From contig JBIISC010000003.1 of assembly GCA_044341215.1 (NCBI GenBank), positions 3,468 through 67,467 of the forward strand: 64,000 nucleotides of DNA, given 5' to 3'. Positions 8,758 through 17,644 of the stretch are shown here, piece after piece. Each line of letters begins with the position of its first letter. The first letter of the stretch is position 1. Made by a program: the position numbers and the translations under genes. Origin of the DNA: JAFMIT01 sp044341215 (lineage in GTDB: Bacteria; Actinomycetota; Actinomycetes; S36-B12; UBA5976). The notes under the pieces were generated by a model, which saw only the letters and a list, made by a program, of their open reading frames with translations, was not told where the DNA came from and did not search any database.

Positions 8758-9801
8758 TTATTTTTGTGAAGCAGCAATCCATTGCGCAAGTTTTTTGCTC
8801 GCCAAGCCACTAGCGATGATTTCCCTTGCCTGAATGAAATTTCGGGACAAAGCCTCAACTACGTTCACTTCTTTATCAATTCCTTCAACGGCAGTCATGG
8901 CGCAGGCGGCATTTATTGCCACCGCATCAACAATCCCAGCTATTTTTGCAGATTCGTCGTTTGCAAAAACACTGTGAACTACATCAGCGTTAAATGCGGC
9001 ATCCCCACCGGCAAGTACGTCGAGTCCATGTACACCAACCCCAACTTCTGAAGGGCTTACTTTCTTTTTAGTGACCTTGCCATTATTGACTACCCAAAGT
9101 TGATTTGCCGAATGAATTGAAAATTCATCTAATCCATCGTCACCTAGTATCACGATGGCACTTGTTCCCCGCTCCGCCAAAACCTGTGAGATCAGGTCGC
9201 CAATCTCCAGATTTGGCACACCAACAATTTGCGCCTGAGGTTTCGCCGGATTCGCGAGTGGACCAATGACGTTGAAAAAGGTTCTGATTCCAAGTTGTTT
9301 TCTAACTGGCCCTGCATACTTCAATGCTGGATGAAATTCTGGTGCGAAATAGAAAGTAATTCCTACTTCATTTGCGATCTCGCTAACTCGAGCAATCTCA
9401 GGATTTAGTTTTACTCCAAGTATCTCCAAAACATCAGCCGACCCGCACTTACTAGATGCAGCCCGATTGCCATGCTTCACAACTGTGGTGCCGCTTGCTG
9501 CAACTACCACACTCGCCATAGTTGAAATATTTACAGTGTGCATTCCATCGCCACCAGTGCCACACGTATCGACTGAGATTCCCGCGACGCTAGCTGGATT
9601 TGCGAATTCGAGCATTACGTCAATAAAAGTTTTAATGTCACTTGGAGTTTCACCTTTAGCCCGCATTGCCACCAAGAATGCGGAGATTTGACCAGGTTCA
9701 GCACTGCCGCTAAGGATTTCATTCATTGCCCAACGAGCATTTTCTGAGGATAGATTTTTGTCAACGATGATCTCGTCGAGCACAATCGACCAGGTTGACA
9801 T
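8758..9801 (-). CDS. trpD: Anthranilate phosphoribosyltransferase
   Basis: A 347-residue enzyme of the tryptophan pathway that transfers phosphoribosyl from PRPP to anthranilate. The PRPP-binding CGTGGDG lies near residue 82, KHGNRAASSKCGSADVLE near 110-127, and the GPLANPA segment near 180. Length and all signature motifs are normal. No other trp gene is present, as is usual in actinobacteria, where this copy lies by the cytochrome bc1-aa3 locus. It follows the pseudo-receiver gene with no gap on the same strand, so the two and ctaG probably form one transcript. Confidence 0.95.
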   Translation of the reverse strand: MSTWSIVLDEIIVDKNLSSENARWAMNEILSGSAEPGQISAFLVAMRAKGETPSDIKTFIDVMLEFANPASVAGISVDTCGTGGDGMHTVNISTMASVVVAASGTTVVKHGNRAASSKCGSADVLEILGVKLNPEIARVSEIANEVGITFYFAPEFHPALKYAGPVRKQLGIRTFFNVIGPLANPAKPQAQIVGVPNLEIGDLISQVLAERGTSAIVILGDDGLDEFSIHSANQLWVVNNGKVTKKKVSPSEVGVGVHGLDVLAGGDAAFNADVVHSVFANDESAKIAGIVDAVAINAACAMTAVEGIDKEVNVVEALSRNFIQAREIIASGLASKKLAQWIAASQK

Positions 9802-10206
9802 TTAAGAAGTTATTGCCAGGCGACGACGAATTAGCGTCGCGACGGTTTGTGCCAACACAACTGGATCGATTGGATGCGGAACTGCACCTTCGGCGCGAGA
9901 CCAAGTTGCTAACCAACCGTCTGCTGGACGACCTGTCAAAACAATGACTGGTGGGCAATTGAAAATCTCATCCTTTAATTGGCGGCAAATCCCCATCCCA
10001 CCTGCGGGAGCTGCTTCGCCATCCAAAATTGCAAGATCGATAGTTCCACTATCCATTTGGCGAATAACCACTGGCTCAGTGGCACATTCAACAAAATCAA
10101 TTCTTGGAAGCTCGGGTGCTGGGCGCGAGCCCAGGGCTAGCTTCACGGCTTCACGAACCGAGGCGTCGTCGCTGTAAATAAGGACGTTTAGATTCTTTTC
10201 GCTCAC
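9802..10206 (-). CDS. Stand-alone receiver-like protein lacking the conserved lysine
   Basis: A 134-residue protein with the fold of a response-regulator receiver and no output domain. The acidic pair is D13-D14, the phospho-acceptor position is D62 (DLAILDGE) and the switch threonine is T91 (VLTGR). The near-invariant lysine of the KP motif is replaced by His111 (VPHPIDP), so normal phosphorylation switching may be altered. No histidine kinase is near. The GTG at 10206 is chosen because AGGAGAG lies upstream and it leaves a 10-base gap to ctaG; an alternative ATG at 10239 would overlap ctaG. Its place between ctaG and trpD suggests a link to respiration, but this is inference. Confidence 0.75.
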   Translation of the reverse strand: MSEKNLNVLIYSDDASVREAVKLALGSRPAPELPRIDFVECATEPVVIRQMDSGTIDLAILDGEAAPAGGMGICRQLKDEIFNCPPVIVLTGRPADGWLATWSRAEGAVPHPIDPVVLAQTVATLIRRRLAITS

Positions 10207-10216
10207 AGGATTAACC

Positions 10217-11164
10217 CTACTCTCCTGCTTGATTTTCATGGTTTGCTGTACTGGCGTTTATTCGCGCCTCTTGCCGGTCTAAGTCCCTATCAACTCTGAC
10301 AGCTTCTCGTTCTGAGGCTTTGGACCATTGAATCATTAGCGTTATAAACAGCACTAGTCCAACTAGGTCACCGCTTGCCCAGAGTAATCCTCCTGCCATT
10401 TGCTGATCTTCCAAGATCGTTGGACCCCAGTCTCGAACAACAGTCTCATAGTAAGAATTTGCAATTGGGTTTTGGGAGTTCATCAACGTAACTCCAAGAA
10501 AAGCGTGGAACGGCAAAGTTACAAAAACTGCAAACATTCTGATTGGAAAGCCAAGACGTGGCATTGGATCAATTCCGATTAACGCCCAAATCCATATTGA
10601 TCCAACCATAACGAAATGCAAGTGGTTGAAGTTGTGCAAAAGTTGATTGGTTAAAGTGTTTTCGTAATAGCTTGTGAAATACAAAAACCAAGGATTCAAT
10701 ATATAGATTAAACCTGCTACTAGCGGGAATGTGATTACCTTTACAAACCAAGACTCCAAAACTCGCATTAACAGTGCCCGCAGTGTCGGTTTGAATGTTC
10801 TGAGTGCCAACGTAACTGGAGCGCCTAACGCCAAAAAAACAGGCGCAAGCATGGATAAAAGCATGTGTTGAACCATGTGAGGTGTTAATAAAACCGTATC
10901 AAGCCTTGCAAGCGGACCTTGTGTTGAAATAAACGCTGAACCTAGGCCGCCCAAGACGAAGAACAATGTGCGATTGATCGGCCATTTATCGCCGCGTGCA
11001 TTTAACGCCCGGACCGCAGATAGGTACCAAAAAGCAGCAGCGAAAACCCCAACCGCAGGAACAATCTCTAGTGGCAACCAATCTGTCCAGCCAGGCTGTA
11101 TTACTTCCGTAGCGCCTTCTGCACCATGAAGCGGAATTAGCCCTAGAAAAATCGTTTCAAACAC
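10217..11164 (-). CDS. ctaG: Cytochrome c oxidase assembly protein, CtaG (caa3-type) family
   Basis: A 315-residue membrane protein with about seven hydrophobic helices. It belongs to the caa3_CtaG family, thought to help copper-centre assembly in aa3-type oxidases. The conserved HMVQHMLLSMLAPVFLALG segment (from about residue 95) and the HNFNHLHF histidines are family features and possible metal ligands. The C-terminal tail is charged. The GTG start at 11164 has TAGGCT exactly 6 bases before it. It is divergent from ctaE, and the shared intergenic region carries an inverted-repeat array. Confidence 0.88.
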   Translation of the reverse strand: MFETIFLGLIPLHGAEGATEVIQPGWTDWLPLEIVPAVGVFAAAFWYLSAVRALNARGDKWPINRTLFFVLGGLGSAFISTQGPLARLDTVLLTPHMVQHMLLSMLAPVFLALGAPVTLALRTFKPTLRALLMRVLESWFVKVITFPLVAGLIYILNPWFLYFTSYYENTLTNQLLHNFNHLHFVMVGSIWIWALIGIDPMPRLGFPIRMFAVFVTLPFHAFLGVTLMNSQNPIANSYYETVVRDWGPTILEDQQMAGGLLWASGDLVGLVLFITLMIQWSKASEREAVRVDRDLDRQEARINASTANHENQAGE

Positions 11165-11170
11165 ATAAAG

Positions 11171-11176
11171 AGCCTA
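11171..11176 (-). promoter_or_regulatory. Predicted -10 hexamer TAGGCT for ctaG
   Basis: TAGGCT on the minus strand, 6 bases before the GTG at 11164; predicted leaderless promoter. Confidence 0.55.
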
Positions 11177-11186
11177 CTTTGCCTTC

Positions 11187-11261
11187 TAGGTGGGTCTATG
11201 CGAAAAAAATGTGACTCATCCCACCTGAAAAAGAGTCGCTTAGTGGGTCAGCCCACTAAGC
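11187..11261. promoter_or_regulatory. GTGGG/CCCAC inverted-repeat array between ctaG and ctaE
   Basis: Four related half-sites occur in 75 bases: AGGTGGG (11188-11194), CCCACCT (11220-11226), and a perfect 10-bp palindrome GCTTAGTGGG-tcag-CCCACTAAGC (11238-11261). An outer TGACTCA/TGAGTCA pair sits at 11212-11218 and 11269-11275. The palindrome covers the expected -35 region of ctaE. This looks like a regulator-binding region shared by both divergent promoters; the regulator is unknown. Confidence 0.5.
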
Positions 11262-11280
11262 CTCACTGTGAGTCATTTGC

Positions 11281-11286
11281 CACAAT
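11281..11286 (+). promoter_or_regulatory. Predicted -10 hexamer CACAAT for ctaE-qcrCAB
   Basis: CACAAT lies exactly 6 bases before the GTG at 11293; predicted leaderless promoter for the ctaE-qcrCAB operon. Confidence 0.5.
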
Positions 11287-11292
11287 AGGCCT

Positions 11293-11889
11293 GTGAATAC
11301 TGCCACCCTTACCCCAAGCAATACCCACGCTGATCGGCCGAATCTGGTTTCCGTAGGCACAATTGTTTGGCTGGCGAGCGAGTTAATGTTTTTTGCTGCA
11401 CTCTTTGCAATGTACTTCACTCACCGATCGGTAAATCCAGAGCTTTGGACTCAATCCACACCGCTGCTCAATATTCCTTTTGCCAGCGCTAATACTTTCA
11501 TTTTGGTTGCATCATCGGTTACTTGCCAACTTGGGGTTTTTGCGGCTGAACGTGGAGATGCCAAAGGACTGCGAAAGTGGTTCATCATTACATTCATGAT
11601 GGGTGCAGTTTTTATTGGTGGCCAGGTGTATGAATATGCAGCGCTCGTTAGTGAAGGGCTTACGCTTTCATCTTCTTCCTACGGCTCGGTGTTTTACCTA
11701 ACTACAGGTTTTCACGGTCTGCACGTAACTGGTGGTCTGGTCGCATTCCTTTTTGTACTTGCAAGCTCGTACACCGGAAAAGTTTTTACACATTCCAAAG
11801 CAACTCGCGCAATCGTTGTCAGTTACTACTGGCACTTCGTTGACGTGGTTTGGATTGGTTTGTTTGCAATGATTTACCTGATCAAATAA
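11293..11889 (+). CDS. ctaE: Cytochrome c oxidase subunit III
   Basis: A 198-residue membrane protein with five predicted helices, the short form of subunit III found in actinobacterial aa3 oxidases. Recognisable features are the ELMFFAALFAMYF stretch in helix I, the FHGLHVTGG histidines and the C-terminal YYWHFVDVVWIGLF segment. It belongs to complex IV, which reduces oxygen in the cytoplasmic membrane. It is the first gene of ctaE-qcrC-qcrA-qcrB, the usual actinobacterial order, and starts with GTG without a ribosome site. Confidence 0.95.
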   Translation: MNTATLTPSNTHADRPNLVSVGTIVWLASELMFFAALFAMYFTHRSVNPELWTQSTPLLNIPFASANTFILVASSVTCQLGVFAAERGDAKGLRKWFIITFMMGAVFIGGQVYEYAALVSEGLTLSSSSYGSVFYLTTGFHGLHVTGGLVAFLFVLASSYTGKVFTHSKATRAIVVSYYWHFVDVVWIGLFAMIYLIK

Positions 11890-11911
11890 GAAGTTTGGGA
11901 TAGGAATAAAC

Positions 11912-12694
11912 GTGACCCACTTTGCACAATTACGCAGACATCGTCTAGCTGGATTGTTCGTCATGATTTTGGCATTGGCTATTACAGCCTTTGCTTACAC
12001 AATCATCACTTCAAACACGCAACGCGTAAGCGCATCAGTGGCATCTGAAACAACTGTAGAAAGAGGTAAGGCGCTTTTCGCAGAAGGATGCAGCTCATGT
12101 CACGGGCTTCAAGCAGCCGGCACAACAGATGGGCCATCTTTAATTGGGGTCGGCGCAGCCGCAGTTGATTTCCAAGTTTCATCTGGGCGTATGCCGATGG
12201 CTGCTTTAGGAATGCAGGCAATGCGAAAAGCTGCTATTTACGATGAAGAAGAAATAGCAGCCTTAGCCGCATATGTCGCTAGTTTGGCTCCAGGCCCAGC
12301 AATTCCTACGGATATGGAATTAGACACTTCTACAGCTGATCTCGCAGTTGGTAATCAATTATTTGCAGTTAACTGCGCACAATGCCATAACTTTGCAGGT
12401 GAAGGTGGTGCGCTTACCCAAGGAAAATATGCTCCTAATTTGATGGTGGCAACTGATCGTCAAGTTTATGAAGCAATGATTACTGGACCACAAAACATGC
12501 CAGTTTTCAAGACTCTTTCAAGTGATCAGAAAAAAGCTATTTTGAAATATGTTCAATACCTTCGCAACGCTCCAAATCCAGGAGGTGCTGACCTTGGCCG
12601 CCTAGGCCCAGTGACTGAGGGTTTGTTTGCATGGACATTCGGATTCGGCTTACTTATCGCTGCCGCTATCTGGATTGGAGTTAAAGCCAAATGA
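11912..12694 (+). CDS. qcrC: Diheme cytochrome c subunit of cytochrome bc1
   Basis: A 260-residue membrane-anchored diheme cytochrome c that carries electrons directly from the bc1 complex to the aa3 oxidase, replacing soluble cytochrome c. Heme sites are C60-C63-H64 (CSSCHG) and C155-C158-H159 (CAQCHN). An N-terminal helix (12-33) and a C-terminal helix (about 238-258) anchor it. The two-heme form is a mark of the actinobacterial bc1-aa3 supercomplex. The start is a GTG, 22 bases after ctaE, with GGGATAGGAA upstream. Its stop overlaps the qcrA start in an ATGA. Confidence 0.95.
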   Translation: MTHFAQLRRHRLAGLFVMILALAITAFAYTIITSNTQRVSASVASETTVERGKALFAEGCSSCHGLQAAGTTDGPSLIGVGAAAVDFQVSSGRMPMAALGMQAMRKAAIYDEEEIAALAAYVASLAPGPAIPTDMELDTSTADLAVGNQLFAVNCAQCHNFAGEGGALTQGKYAPNLMVATDRQVYEAMITGPQNMPVFKTLSSDQKKAILKYVQYLRNAPNPGGADLGRLGPVTEGLFAWTFGFGLLIAAAIWIGVKAK

Positions 12695-13704
12695 GTAATC
12701 TTGTTCCGAATCAAAGTCGACCAACTCCTGCTGAAGTAAACCACGCACATCGTCGAGCAGATAATGATCCAAATATTGCCAAGCGGGTTGAACGCCAAGT
12801 TGCAACTATGTTTGGCCTAAGCGCAGTCTTGGCAATTCTTTTTATCGTTTCTTACGTGGCAATTGACCCATCAGTAGAAATTGGAATACCTGTTATTGGC
12901 ACAACAACTGCGTTGAATATAGCGCTGGGTTTAACCATGGGTGGATCGATACTACTAATTGGAACAGGCGCAATTCACTGGGCAAAAAAACTTATGCCAG
13001 ATGTTGAAGTGGTTGAAGAAAGACATGAATTCAAAAGCAGCGATGAAGACAAAGCTGCGCTAGCTGAAACTTTTGCAATTGGTACTGAAGAATCAGGTTT
13101 CGTTAAGAGGCCACTGATTCGTCGCACTCTACTTGGGGCAATGGCATTGTTCCCAATTCCTTTAGTTGTAATGCTGCGGGACCTCGGACCCGATTCAACC
13201 GAACTTCGTTTTCGGACTATGTGGCGTTCAGGATTGCGATTACTGCATGACGTTACTTACGAGCCAATTAGAGCTGCAGATATTCCAATTGGAAACCTGA
13301 TAAATGCTGTTCCTGAAGGTATGCATGAATTAGAAGAAGAAGTTGGAAATCTAAATGAACGCGCTAAGTCTGTAATCATTGTCGTTCGTATTTCTCCAGA
13401 CAAATTGATTTCACAACAAGGCGGAACTACAGATGCGCCTTGGGATTACAACGGCGTAGTTGCATACTCCAAAGTTTGCACCCATTCAGGTTGCCCAATT
13501 TCGCTTTACGAACAACGCACTCACCACTTGTTGTGCCCATGCCACCAATCAACTTTCGACTTGGCTGACTCTGGTCGAGTAGTTTTTGGTCCGGCAGCTC
13601 GTCGGATGCCTCAACTCGGTATCACAGTCGACAGTGAAGGCTACTTAATCGCACGCGGCGATTTTGATGAACCCGTAGGTCCGAGTTTCTGGGAGCGCTC
13701 ATGA
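12691..13704 (+). CDS. qcrA: Rieske iron-sulfur subunit of cytochrome bc1
   Basis: A 337-residue Rieske protein. The 2Fe-2S ligands are in C263-T-H265 (CTHSGC, with Cys268) and C282-P-C284-H285. Three hydrophobic segments (about 42-60, 72-92 and 147-163) precede the soluble domain, the extended three-helix form typical of actinobacteria rather than the single anchor of proteobacteria. It passes electrons from quinol to the diheme QcrC. Both its ends overlap neighbours by four bases (ATGA with qcrC and again with qcrB), so translation is coupled. Confidence 0.95.
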   Translation: MSNLVPNQSRPTPAEVNHAHRRADNDPNIAKRVERQVATMFGLSAVLAILFIVSYVAIDPSVEIGIPVIGTTTALNIALGLTMGGSILLIGTGAIHWAKKLMPDVEVVEERHEFKSSDEDKAALAETFAIGTEESGFVKRPLIRRTLLGAMALFPIPLVVMLRDLGPDSTELRFRTMWRSGLRLLHDVTYEPIRAADIPIGNLINAVPEGMHELEEEVGNLNERAKSVIIVVRISPDKLISQQGGTTDAPWDYNGVVAYSKVCTHSGCPISLYEQRTHHLLCPCHQSTFDLADSGRVVFGPAARRMPQLGITVDSEGYLIARGDFDEPVGPSFWERS

Positions 13705-15329
13705 GTAAAAAAGAAAACGCAGTCTTAAAGTGGGCTGACGATCGCTTTGGCGGCGCAAAGGCGCTAAAGACAGCAATGAATAAGGTGTTTCCCGACCACT
13801 GGTCATTCATGCTTGGAGAGATTGCACTCTATTCGTTCATTATTTTGCTCTTGAGTGGCGTATACCTAACTTTGTACTTCGTTCCGTCTATGACCGAGGT
13901 TGTTTACAACGGCTCCTATCTTCCACTTAAAGGTGTGAAAATGACAGAGGCTTACGCGTCATCACTTAGCATTTCATTTGATGTGCGCGGTGGACTACTT
14001 ATGCGTCAAATCCATCACTGGGCAGCATTGTTCTTTGTTGGCGCAATGTCAGTTCACATGATCCGCATTTTCTTCACTGGCGCATTTCGTAAACCACGTG
14101 AGGCAAACTGGGTCATCGGAACAATTCTTTTAATTCTAGGAATTGTCGAAGGTTTTGCTGGCTACTCATTGCCAGACGATTTGCTATCCGGCACCGGTCT
14201 TCGAATCACTGAAGGCATAATTTTGGCCACACCGTTTGCAGGCACTTGGGTTTCATCGCTTTTATTCGGTGGCGAGTTCCCAGGCACTGAATTCATCCCG
14301 CGCCTTTTCACAATCCACGTGTTGCTAATTCCAGGAATCTTCTTGGCTTTAATAACTGCTCATATGATATTAGTTGTGTTCCACAAGCACACCCAGTTCC
14401 CAGGGCCTGGTCGTACTAATAAGAACGTGGTTGGCTACCCACTATTCCCCGTTTACATTGCAAAAGCTGGTGGATTCTTTTTCATCGTATTTGGAATCAT
14501 CACTGTAATTTCAACTCTTGCGACCATCAACCCGATTTGGATGTTCGGACCATATATTCCAAATGCGGTTGGTGCTGGTTCGCAACCCGACTGGTACATG
14601 GGATTCTTAGATGGCGCAGTTCGCATAATGCCTGGATTCGAATTGAATGTTTTCAATAACACAATTGTTATGAACTTAATCGTTCCAGCAATGATTTTGC
14701 CAGCATTGATGATTACCCCGATGATTCTCTACCCTTGGATTGAGGCTTGGGCAAGTGGAGATAAAGGTGAGCACCATGTACTAGACAGGCCACGTAACGC
14801 ACCTACCCGTACAGCACTCGGTGTAATGGCGCTGACCTTTTACATGCTTCTATGGATTTCTGGCGGTAACGATCTAATTGCTATCACGTTCGGACTTTCC
14901 ATAAATGCGATTACTTGGACTCTGCGTTTTGGTTTATTCATAATTCCAGCAATAGCCTTCTGGGCAACAAAGCGAATTTGTTTATCTCTGCAACGCCGCG
15001 ATCGCGACAAGTTGCTACATGGCCGTGAGACTGGTCAAATCATTCGCTTGCCTCATGGTGAATTTATTGAAATTCATGCACCGGTTAACGAAGTCGAAAA
15101 AGCAAAGATTCTTTCAAAAACAGATATTGCACCAATCGCCGCACCTGCCAGCCATGATGCACAAGGTGTTGCGCAACGCGGACTACTTGCCAAACGTCTG
15201 CAAGCTAAGGTTTCATATTTCTTCTACGGTGACAATATTCCCGCTCCTACTGCCGCTGAAATCGCTGAAGCTGAAGCTCATATGGGACATATTGAAAGCG
15301 CGGATCGCTCAGAAATTTCTCAGCACTAA
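13701..15329 (+). CDS. qcrB: Cytochrome b subunit of cytochrome bc1
   Basis: A 542-residue di-heme b membrane subunit that holds the quinol oxidation and reduction sites. Heme-ligating histidines lie in QIHHWAALFFVGAMSVHM and in the helix beginning FTIHVLLIPG and ending AHMILVVFHKH. The quinol-site motif is PDWY (in QPDWYMG), the actinobacterial variant of PEWY. The soluble C-terminal extension of about 120 residues is also normal for actinobacteria. It is the last gene of the operon and is followed by a strong hairpin terminator at 15341-15379. Confidence 0.96.
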   Translation: MSKKENAVLKWADDRFGGAKALKTAMNKVFPDHWSFMLGEIALYSFIILLLSGVYLTLYFVPSMTEVVYNGSYLPLKGVKMTEAYASSLSISFDVRGGLLMRQIHHWAALFFVGAMSVHMIRIFFTGAFRKPREANWVIGTILLILGIVEGFAGYSLPDDLLSGTGLRITEGIILATPFAGTWVSSLLFGGEFPGTEFIPRLFTIHVLLIPGIFLALITAHMILVVFHKHTQFPGPGRTNKNVVGYPLFPVYIAKAGGFFFIVFGIITVISTLATINPIWMFGPYIPNAVGAGSQPDWYMGFLDGAVRIMPGFELNVFNNTIVMNLIVPAMILPALMITPMILYPWIEAWASGDKGEHHVLDRPRNAPTRTALGVMALTFYMLLWISGGNDLIAITFGLSINAITWTLRFGLFIIPAIAFWATKRICLSLQRRDRDKLLHGRETGQIIRLPHGEFIEIHAPVNEVEKAKILSKTDIAPIAAPASHDAQGVAQRGLLAKRLQAKVSYFFYGDNIPAPTAAEIAEAEAHMGHIESADRSEISQH

Positions 15330-15340
15330 ACATTTCGATA

Positions 15341-15380
15341 GAAAAGTGGCTAGTTGCATTCAGCAATTAGCCACTTTTCT
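15341..15380 (+). terminator. Rho-independent terminator after qcrB
   Basis: A 16-bp stem with one G-U pair (15341-15356 with 15364-15379) and a 7-base loop. A and T runs flank both sides, so it can act in either direction. Confidence 0.8.
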
Positions 15381-15382
15381 CG

Positions 15383-15388
15383 TAGATT
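15383..15388 (+). promoter_or_regulatory. Predicted -10 hexamer TAGATT for acyltransferase-3 gene
   Basis: TAGATT lies exactly 6 bases before the ATG at 15395, directly after the qcrB terminator. Confidence 0.5.
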
Positions 15389-15394
15389 TGGGTG

Positions 15395-16783
15395 ATGCCC
15401 AGCAAACTTCTATTGAGTACGACACTTCGAGGAATTGAAACTCCAAGCAATAGGGACAGATCTATTGACGCGGTTCGAGCCTACGGACTCATTGTTGTGG
15501 TGGCCGGACATTACTTAATGGGAATTGTTCAATGGAATCGCAATGTTCCGCACCTTGGGAACACGCTGTCGTCTTCAATCGGCCTCCAAGCTATAACCTG
15601 GATTTTTCAAGTAATGCCACTTTTCTTTATCGCCGGTGGCGCTGCCAACTACATCTCATGGAATTCTGCAAAAACCAAACAAACTTCCTATGCAATCTGG
15701 CTATGGAAGCGTGCGCATCGTTTGCTAAGCCCAGCCCTGGTGTATTTATTTGTCATGATCACACTCGGTGCACTAATTACGCCAAATGCTAATCGTGAAA
15801 TGGGCCGAGTTTTACTAAATATTTCAACCCAGCTGCTTTGGTTTCTAGGTGTCTATATTGTGATTACCGCGATTACTCCCCTGAGTGTGCGACTATACGA
15901 ACGTTTCCGTATTCAATCAGTACTCGTATGGCTCGCCTTAATTGCCTTTTGCGACTTCGCGCATCTTGCAGACACGCCATTTGCGCCGGTTTCCTTACTA
16001 AATTTCATATTTGTTTGGGCGATGGTCAGTCAATTTGGATATTCGTTTGAAAAAAATATGGTTCCTAAAAAAATCGCTGCCGCAATTTTGCTGACTGCGC
16101 TCTCCATTGAGATAGCTCTGGTTGCTTTATTTCCCTATCCAATATCGTTAGTGGGTATGCCGACAGATTCTGTGAGCAATATGGCACCTCCAACCTTGGT
16201 CCTTGCCCTACACAGCGTGTTCGTTTGGGGACTACTAAGCATTTTCAAAGATCGCATAAATGAATTTTGTAAGCGATTAAGTATCTGGAAATTTGTTGTA
16301 GGTGTAAATATGGCTGCGATGACTATCTATCTTTGGCATATTCCAATCATCATGTTCTTAACCGTAGGTAGTCACTTTATTGGTTTTGATCGTTCTGCCA
16401 TCTTGATTGCTGGAAGACCCTACCCTGGTGAGGGATTTTGGTTGCAAACCATTCCTTTCATCTTATTTTGTGGCTTTGTCGTCTATTGGTTTGTTCAAAT
16501 CGCCTGGTCAATTGAACACTTGAAAATAAATTGGTGGCAGGGCGAAGCAAATCTGAGTACCAGGAGCAATTGGCGCAACCTGATGGCTATCTCTGGAGTG
16601 TTTTTGATTGGAACTGGACTGCTAGCGGTAGCTGGAACCGGCTTGCATGAATTTCCAAACGGCACCCAAGAACTTTCAGGGGTCTCATTCAAAAATGGTC
16701 AAGCGGCAACCATTTTCATTATTGGAATTGCATTATCGAGACTGGCTATCTCTTCGAAATCAAAATCCGATCTTGGACAATAA
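15395..16783 (+). CDS. Acyltransferase-3 family membrane protein
   Basis: A 462-residue integral membrane protein with about ten to eleven hydrophobic helices. It belongs to the acyltransferase-3 family that O-acylates extracellular sugars, lipids or peptidoglycan. The family start RDRSIDAVRAYGLIVVVAGH includes the conserved DAVRA and the catalytic-type histidine. A short soluble loop lies near residue 380. The substrate is unknown. An adjacent GTG is also possible, but the ATG at 15395 has TAGATT 6 bases upstream. It interrupts the respiratory genes, and its last 38 bases overlap the convergent exporter gene. Confidence 0.85.
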   Translation: MPSKLLLSTTLRGIETPSNRDRSIDAVRAYGLIVVVAGHYLMGIVQWNRNVPHLGNTLSSSIGLQAITWIFQVMPLFFIAGGAANYISWNSAKTKQTSYAIWLWKRAHRLLSPALVYLFVMITLGALITPNANREMGRVLLNISTQLLWFLGVYIVITAITPLSVRLYERFRIQSVLVWLALIAFCDFAHLADTPFAPVSLLNFIFVWAMVSQFGYSFEKNMVPKKIAAAILLTALSIEIALVALFPYPISLVGMPTDSVSNMAPPTLVLALHSVFVWGLLSIFKDRINEFCKRLSIWKFVVGVNMAAMTIYLWHIPIIMFLTVGSHFIGFDRSAILIAGRPYPGEGFWLQTIPFILFCGFVVYWFVQIAWSIEHLKINWWQGEANLSTRSNWRNLMAISGVFLIGTGLLAVAGTGLHEFPNGTQELSGVSFKNGQAATIFIIGIALSRLAISSKSKSDLGQ

Positions 16784-17633
16784 AAATCCCAAGCAGCACA
16801 ATCAACGCACCAACTGGTTCATACCAATAAAGTGTTTCTTGCAATAAGAATGCACCAGCCAATACCGCAACCAGCGGCATCCAGTAAGTAACGGTGCTTG
16901 CAATTAGTGGGCCTTTTTTTTCAACCACAAAGAAGTGTGAAGCAAAAGCCAAACCAGATCCAAATGCACCAAGTGCCAATACGGCCATCAGGCTCGAAGT
17001 TGTTGGATTTATTGGAGCCCACTCAAATAAAGCGAATGGGAGCACTTGAATTGCCCCGAAAGATAGTTGCAGAGCTGCTCCAACTATCGGGTGCAGACCT
17101 TGGGGCAAGATGAATCGACGCATATATGGAAACGAAATTCCATAAAGCAATACAGCCGCAAAACAATATGCAACACCAGTTAAATCATTCGCAGTTGAAG
17201 CTTGCCATGCTCCTAAAACAACACAAACGCCTATAAAACCAATTACCAAACCGATTTGCTGATTTACCTTAGGTTTGGCTTCACGAAAAATTGCGACAGT
17301 CGCCAACCATGCGATTAAAGGTACGGTTGCATTGATGATGCTCGCCACGATTGATGAGACGGATGTTTCTGCGTAAGCAAAAAATAATCCTGGCAAACTA
17401 TTATTGAGCAATCCCATCACAAAGAAATGGCCGAAAAGTTTTGTTGCCTTTGGAATTTTTAGACGTAAGAAAAGCACCAAAATCCAAAGTGTCGATGCGC
17501 CAATTAATACCCTGCCGGCTGCAACTTGATTAGGTGTAAAACTTTGTAAACCCACCATAATGAAATAGAACGAAAGTCCCCACATCAAAGAAGTAGCAAC
17601 ATAAGCTGGCACCCACTTCGAATCAGATTTCAT
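16746..17633 (-). CDS. EamA/DMT-family transporter
   Basis: A 295-residue membrane protein with ten predicted helices in two EamA repeats, the drug/metabolite transporter architecture. Members export amino acids or metabolites, or take up nucleotide sugars; the substrate cannot be read from sequence. The C-terminal repeat ends in WYEPVGALIVLLGIF, typical of the family. It lies 11 bases downstream of ctaF on the same strand, and its 3' end overlaps the convergent acyltransferase gene by 38 bases. Confidence 0.9.
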   Translation of the reverse strand: MKSDSKWVPAYVATSLMWGLSFYFIMVGLQSFTPNQVAAGRVLIGASTLWILVLFLRLKIPKATKLFGHFFVMGLLNNSLPGLFFAYAETSVSSIVASIINATVPLIAWLATVAIFREAKPKVNQQIGLVIGFIGVCVVLGAWQASTANDLTGVAYCFAAVLLYGISFPYMRRFILPQGLHPIVGAALQLSFGAIQVLPFALFEWAPINPTTSSLMAVLALGAFGSGLAFASHFFVVEKKGPLIASTVTYWMPLVAVLAGAFLLQETLYWYEPVGALIVLLGIFIVQDRILISKR

Positions 17634-17644
17634 CGAAATCGAAT

